In this document: positions 59,229-64,000 of the stretch, one piece after another
Layout: each line of letters begins with the position of its first letter
How positions within the stretch are numbered: position 1 is the stretch's first letter
Origin: Strongylocentrotus purpuratus
Lineage: Eukaryota; Echinodermata; Echinoidea; Camarodonta; Strongylocentrotidae
Assembly: GCF_000002235.5 (NCBI RefSeq)
Contig: NW_022145594.1
Coordinates: forward strand, 15,812,501-15,876,500
DNA: 64,000 nt
Reading direction: 5' to 3'
Notes under the pieces: model-generated
What the model was told of the DNA's origin: nothing
The model's database searches: none
What the model saw: only the letters and a program-made list of their open reading frames with translations
Made by a program: the position numbers and the translations under genes

Positions 59229-62156
59229 GTAAGTTTTAATTTATGTTAACATGATAAAGTCCTTGGTACTCAGTAAATGCGGATAATTAGAGAGATGTAA
59301 TTAGTTCAATATACTAACCGATAGTCTTTGCATTCATGTTTTCAAATTGCTGTCTATCTCATAATCCGCTATTATTTCTTTACTCTTGATTCTTTGTTGG
59401 AAGTTAATAAATAGATTTTTAAAATATCAAACAACGATGATCGTAAAACATTTCCGGTCATGGCAACAAACATGGTAGTAAAGCTAAACTCACAAAATAA
59501 TGTTACCAACTCCAATCTTTGTCGTACATCTTGTTAACACTAGTTGCCTTCTACGCCAAGTCGTATTGGAAGCTATTTGGGCAAATTATAAAATATGGTC
59601 GTAACATTTGCCCATTTTATTTTATTTTAAATGTGTTTATCAGAGGCATCCTCCTAATCACTAAATATGCATTTCATTTTCTTAAAACGTCCGGTACCCC
59701 CCCCCCCCTCCTCTACCGATTATTACAATGCCCTTGCAGTGGGTGGCATGCGTTACGTCACTATTTGATGCATACTATTAATAATGTAGTAGGTACCTTT
59801 CTTACAGAAACTCGTTTCTTTTCACCCATGCAGGATACCATGCATTTGAGGTGTCTATTGAGACATTCAATTCTCTTCCCGTCATCGGGGAAGACTTCAC
59901 ACTGGTCTGTACCTTCACTCCGAAAAGCCGATATCGGCGGCTTATTTGGACCAAGGGTAACGACATCGTAGTTGCCTCTCACGTTTGTTTGCCGTTTTCA
60001 GTTTGTACAGTGGTTACCAATCATTACCCATCGAAGTTCAGCTTTTTGGCAGACACTAGCAGCGGAAATTTAACGTTAAAGGAACTTGAAAGAAATGATA
60101 GCGACAATTACCATTGCACAGTTAAAAGTACATATGGGGGCGAGAACCCAGGATCAAAAAGCATTCCCGTGACACCATTGCAACCAGGTATGCTATTAAT
60201 CATAATAAATTTACACAAGAAAAGTCAAAGTTATCATGAAGTCTATATGTGACTGTACTTTGGATTAAAATTTCAATCAAACCACTCTTTTCCTGTATAT
60301 TATTGTAGAAACATCACTATGAGAAGCTTGCAAAAAAATGTAAGTCTCACATTTTCACATGTTATCAAAGGGCAAGTGATTAACTTGATACATGCCTTTC
60401 AAATCATTTTTTTACGAGTGTCCTAATAATACCATTACAATTACAGTTTGTGAATTACTAGTTACTATTGTACCGGGAGGGGACTACGATAATGTAACGA
60501 CAATATATTTCATTGTATTTGTATTTAGCTACATCTTTAACAACCTGATATCTTAAGCAATGGTTCAAAACATTTTCTTTTAAAGGAACTGTGTAAATTA
60601 TACGTGATGCTCGAATGCCTAACTTTGAAGTGGTATTCTTGAAAAGGCTGTTTTAAAGTAATTAGTTTTTCCGTCTCAAGGAAGTAGACTGTTAGAGTGG
60701 AGAAGTTCAATTCAAAGTGACCTTTATTTATCATGACTATATCACATCGTGCCGCCAGCTCCGCCATATAGGATCCTTATCATGGATGAGAGATCGGGGG
60801 GTTATTACACTAACAACACCAATATGACGGTAACTGCTGGAGAGCCGTATGTCATCTCATGTGTAGCATTCGGGGCAAGGCCTCCTGCAAAACTGGAATG
60901 GCGTTTACCAGATGATGTAAAGGTTGTTCTTCAAAATCAGTCTGATGTCGTACAAGGCAACAGCTTTATCTCTCGGAAGACAACTAAAATCACACCCTCT
61001 AGAAGTGATCAAGGAAAGAATCTCCGCTGTGTGGCATCACATCCAGAACTACCAAGTAGCTGTCAGCGTTCAGTTTACCTTAATGTTCAAGGTAAGAAAT
61101 GCATTTACACAAGTACAACGCGTATTTCCACAGCCCGGTAATTAAATCTTGTTGATCGCAGATTACATTAATGTCAGTAAAGCGACCCCACGTTTCTTCG
61201 TCTGCTTTCGCTTGTATTTTCAGAAAATTCTACACATTTTAAAAGTTTCTACTTGTAGGTAAATTTCGGGAAATGCTTTACCCGTTCCATGTAAGCTTGT
61301 TTCCTATCTGACACAGAATGCATATGGACGAGGAAAAGTCAAAGTAATAGGCTATAATATGTTTTCTTCTCTTTTTGCCCTTCATGCATTTAAAAGTTTT
61401 TGTTAGTCCTACCCCATCAACCTTAATAGCTCCCCAGTCCTATCCTCATCCTATCCTCTCGTTCTATTTTATAACACTTCCACTCAAATTTATTTTCCAC
61501 CATATTTGTTTAATCTAGATGACCCAGTTGTGTCCGTTTCTTCTCGACGGCTAACATCAAATACAGTCCGTACTGGGTTCGTATTGACATGTACCTCCGA
61601 CGCCAATCCTCCTGCTTTTATCTTCCAATGGTTCCGTAATGGCACAAAGTTGTCCAACAACCACCATAAAATAACGCTCTCCGAGACTATACAAGAAGGT
61701 GAAACGCTGACTTCCAGTGAAATGGCGATTCGAAACACCCAGTCAAAAGATCCATGTGATTACAAATGCGTAGCAGTGTCAATAGGAGGTACCGGTAGTG
61801 CAGTCTTTAACTTCACGTTGTCTCGTAAGTAGAAATGTGCTTCTCATAGTTTCGTGAGGTTCAATTATTGTCTGATACTCCATATTCATTTAACTAAATG
61901 GGGCTTGCTTTCAAATATACAAATTAAACTTATATCAATTAAACCATCTTTTATTTATCAATAATGATTCAAGTTATTATACTGAAGAAACATTACCATA
62001 CAAATGTGTTCTTTAAAATTTACCACTCATTATGTAGTTATTTCCGATCCACGTTCTTGGCTCATCGTCGACCAAAACCGAACGACATATTCATCTCTCT
62101 GCGCTGCCTTGCAATTAAGATTCAACATAAGGTTACGACACAATTGGTACTATTGA
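59171..62156 (+). CDS. A6: shortened type A IgSF gene, SP-V-Ig2-Ig5-truncated Fn3
   Basis: Exons: signal peptide 59171-59228, V 59834-60187, Ig2 60759-61091, Ig5 61519-61824, terminal Fn3-like 62038-62156. Ig3 and Ig4 are missing. The Ig2-Ig3 intron sequence passes into Ig4-Ig5 intron sequence near 61190 (TTCTTCGTCTGCTTTCGCTT matches 9628), so one deletion removed both. Because the flanking exons are phase 1 the frame survives, giving a three-Ig protein. Exons are very close to A2, and B4 follows 322 bp later. Ig5 keeps the 18 nt that A2 lost. The terminal exon has 38 codons and TGA, with ATTAAA at 62229. Confidence 0.72.
59834..60187 (+). CDS. A6 exon V (Ig1)
   Basis: 118 codons, phase 1-1. 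B strand LVCTFTPKSRYRRLIW, extra pair CLPFSVC, F strand DSDNYHCTV. Confidence 0.82.
60759..61091 (+). CDS. A6 exon Ig2 (CD80-like C2)
   Basis: 111 codons, phase 1-1. Core ISCVAFGARPPAKLEW, F strand LRCVASHPEL. An extra Cys occurs in PSSCQRS. Confidence 0.82.
61519..61824 (+). CDS. A6 exon Ig5
   Basis: 102 codons, phase 1-1. Core LTCTSDANPPAFIFQW, F strand YKCVAVSIGGTGS. Confidence 0.82.
62038..62156 (+). CDS. A6 terminal Fn3-like exon
   Basis: TGTAG acceptor, 38 open codons (ISDPRSWLIVDQNRTTYSS) and TGA at the same aligned codon as the A3 TAA. Confidence 0.48.
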
Positions 62157-62477
62157 AAGTTCAAGGTAAAATACTAAAAAAAAATCATCGATTGACTTCT
62201 AATATCAATTAATCTGCCAAGAGTGCCAATTAAATTATGTTTTTAAAACCCCTTTTCATTCATAAATGACCATCCCCACTTATGTTCTTAAGACAAATGA
62301 ATCGCTTTCATTTTCGTAGCGCAAGAACAAAAGTAAGCCATTAATCTCTGTGCCTATTAATTCTGGCAATAAACACCAATATCGCTTCTTCCTCATTTTG
62401 TATCGGCAGATATTCTAGTTCATGACACAACGTTCCCAGTTTGAATTCACAGGGAGACACACACCGTGGATGACAAC

Positions 62478-62877
62478 ATGAATGATTTTTTTCGAACATT
62501 TATCTTTCTTGCCTTCATCGTATCTCAAAGTTATGAGACAAGCGTGTCTACTCGTATTTGGAACCCATATGTCATCCCAGTCGTTGGAGAGAATATCACT
62601 CTTGCCTGCATTTACACGCCACCATCCACGTCTCGGCTACTGTCTTGGCGAAACGTGGACGGCATTATACTGGCTATCGATAGATGTCAAGGAGTGGGAT
62701 GCAGTAACGAGCAAAATGTTCCAGATATATCCAAGTACAGCTTGAGGGCAGATTCTTCCAGCGGTAACCTAACTATTAGGGATTTAACAGCGGATGACAG
62801 CGGCATGTATCAGTGCTTAGTGGGGACTTTTTCTGATGCAGCTTCCGATGGGATTGAACTTAAAGTGGAGTTATCAG
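62478..62877 (+). CDS. B4 exon 1: signal peptide plus V
   Basis: 133 codons plus one base, phase 1 donor. F strand DDSGMYQCLVGTF, extra pair CQGVGC as in B1. Confidence 0.82.
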
Positions 62878-64000
62878 GTAACATGTTTCCGTTGTATCAT
62901 ATTATTATCAGTATACTTGTACAAATTTTAATTAAATGTGTTTAAATGATAATAGGGTTAGATTTTCGTCACTGCACGAAAGGAGACATATTTCCATATA
63001 ATAAGTTTTATTTCATTTGTGACTGATAATCATGCCACTGCAGCCAATGCAATTTTACAATCATGATAACGGGTCAGGTGTGGTACATTTGTGTCTCAAA
63101 TGTCATAGTCTTTAGGAGAAATCTCGCTTGATAATTTGTATTCTAAGCATGGAAAATGTATACATGTTGTCCCACTTCCAGCCGAACCTAAATTGGTATC
63201 CATCACTGACGGCCGGACTAAAAATGGATACAAGAATGGAGCATCCGTGAGCATCACATCTGGGCGAACCCACAACCTAACATGTTCAGTCAAAGGCGCT
63301 AGACCACCTGCAGAACTGAAGTGGCACGTTCCCGAAGAAGTGCAGGTTCGCCTGAAAGATCAGTATAACGCAGTTCATGGTGACGCTTACACATCTCGAA
63401 GAGTAGTTTCCGTAACTCCATCTAGGGACGATGATGGAAAGATTTTCCGTTGTATGGCTTCGCATCGGGAGCTGGATAATGAGCTTCAATCAACCATCCG
63501 TCTAGATGTTCAAGGTGATTATTGATGTTACTCTAGACAGATAAATTTGCGTTCGAATCGTCTTGTTGAGTGAACAAACATCTGAATGTTCGATGTTCTA
63601 TTACTTAATATTAAATACAATATATTCTAAAAAATTCCGTCTTACTCGAATTGCTTTGACGATTCTCACCTCCAAATATCTTGATACCAGACGCACGTAC
63701 CTGTAATGACTGCTGGCATAGCATAATTCGATGATTATTCCACTACTATATTTCTGTCTCCATGCCAATTGTGTGGTATTTCTTTTTCACCTTTTATTTA
63801 GTCTCGCCAACAAACCTGCGGCTCACCACCTCTGACCCCATGACTATCGACGAAGCAGGATCAAGAAGTGTCATTGTGTTTGAAGACTCGCCAACATCAT
63901 TCACATGTAAGAGTACCGGTTCTCGCCCTAAGGCTGTCATATCATGGATCATTGGTTCGGACGACTACCTCGGTAGCACGACCTCTTCGTCAACCATGAA
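62478..64000 (+). CDS. B4: type B IgSF gene, cut by the window edge
   Basis: Exons: SP/V 62478-62877, Ig2 63182-63514, Ig3 from 63802 and running off the edge. It is nearly identical to B1 in exons and introns, so it is a recent copy. The signal peptide (FRTFIFLAFIVSQS) and V core (LACIYTPPSTSRLLSW) are intact. The ATG at 62478 is chosen by alignment to B2, where the same Met is the only one available. Ig4, Ig5 and any tail would lie to the right. Confidence 0.78.
63182..63514 (+). CDS. B4 exon Ig2 (CD80-like C2)
   Basis: 111 codons, phase 1-1. Core LTCSVKGARPPAELKW, F strand FRCMASHREL. Confidence 0.82.
63802..64000 (+). CDS. B4 exon Ig3 (partial)
   Basis: Starts SPTNLRLTTSDPMTIDEAG as in B1, with core FTCKSTGSRPKAVISW. 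The window ends inside the exon. Confidence 0.8.

Overview
The window looks like AT-rich animal DNA: short exons with GT..AG borders, long AT-rich introns, LINE, SINE and MITE copies, and no bacterial-style operons. Intron size and repeat content fit a marine invertebrate. An echinoderm, perhaps a sea cucumber, is my best guess, but the sequence alone does not prove the taxon.

The main content is a plus-strand tandem array of immunoglobulin-superfamily (IgSF) genes. I read nine units of two related types. Type A has a separate signal-peptide exon, a V-like Ig1, Ig2 (CD80-like C2), Ig3, Ig4, Ig5 and a fibronectin type III (Fn3) exon. Type B has the signal peptide fused to the V-like exon, then Ig2 to Ig5 and an Fn3 exon. 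Nearly every exon is symmetric phase 1-1, so any exon can be skipped, swapped or joined to another unit without a frame change. Order: A1 (partial, 100-2029), A2 (6186-10620), B1 (10920-14376), A3 (19672-23974), B2 (24770-28605), A4 (31678-42956), a chimera A5::B3 (50791-55609), A6 (59171-62156), and B4 (62478 to the right edge).

Only A4 has a full-length Fn3 exon, a juxtamembrane domain, a transmembrane exon and a cytoplasmic tail. The tail carries six 18-residue repeats, each with a YMD(L/M)KP tyrosine motif. An in-frame stop is followed by 64 more codons that look like ancestral tail. All other units end in truncated Fn3-like exons with early in-frame stops. They are either secreted proteins or variable ectodomain cassettes that could splice to a shared membrane-and-tail block, in the manner of clustered protocadherins. 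Matching intron phases allow the second model but do not prove it.

Spacers: the spacers before A2, A3, A4 and A6 share a common sequence, including a conserved block upstream of each type A signal exon that contains an AGTTT-N3-AAACT inverted repeat. Three of these spacers share an old antisense LINE relic. Individual spacers carry later insertions: an incomplete Ty3/Gypsy-like fossil (about 3140-5655), a CR1/Jockey-like LINE piece (17500-18765) and a tRNA-derived SINE (31025-31218). Two MITEs in A4 introns can be recognised by comparison with empty sites in sister units. The 7.5 kb after A4 holds a 93-bp tandem repeat, decayed pieces of former units and a fold-back element.

The cluster is turning over fast. 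A6-B4 is a recent copy of A2-B1. A6 has lost Ig3-Ig4, A5 and B3 have fused through a deletion, A3 has a damaged V exon and a 421-bp tandem duplication of its terminal exon, and a 451-bp piece of B3 is repeated without visible change 1.9 kb downstream.
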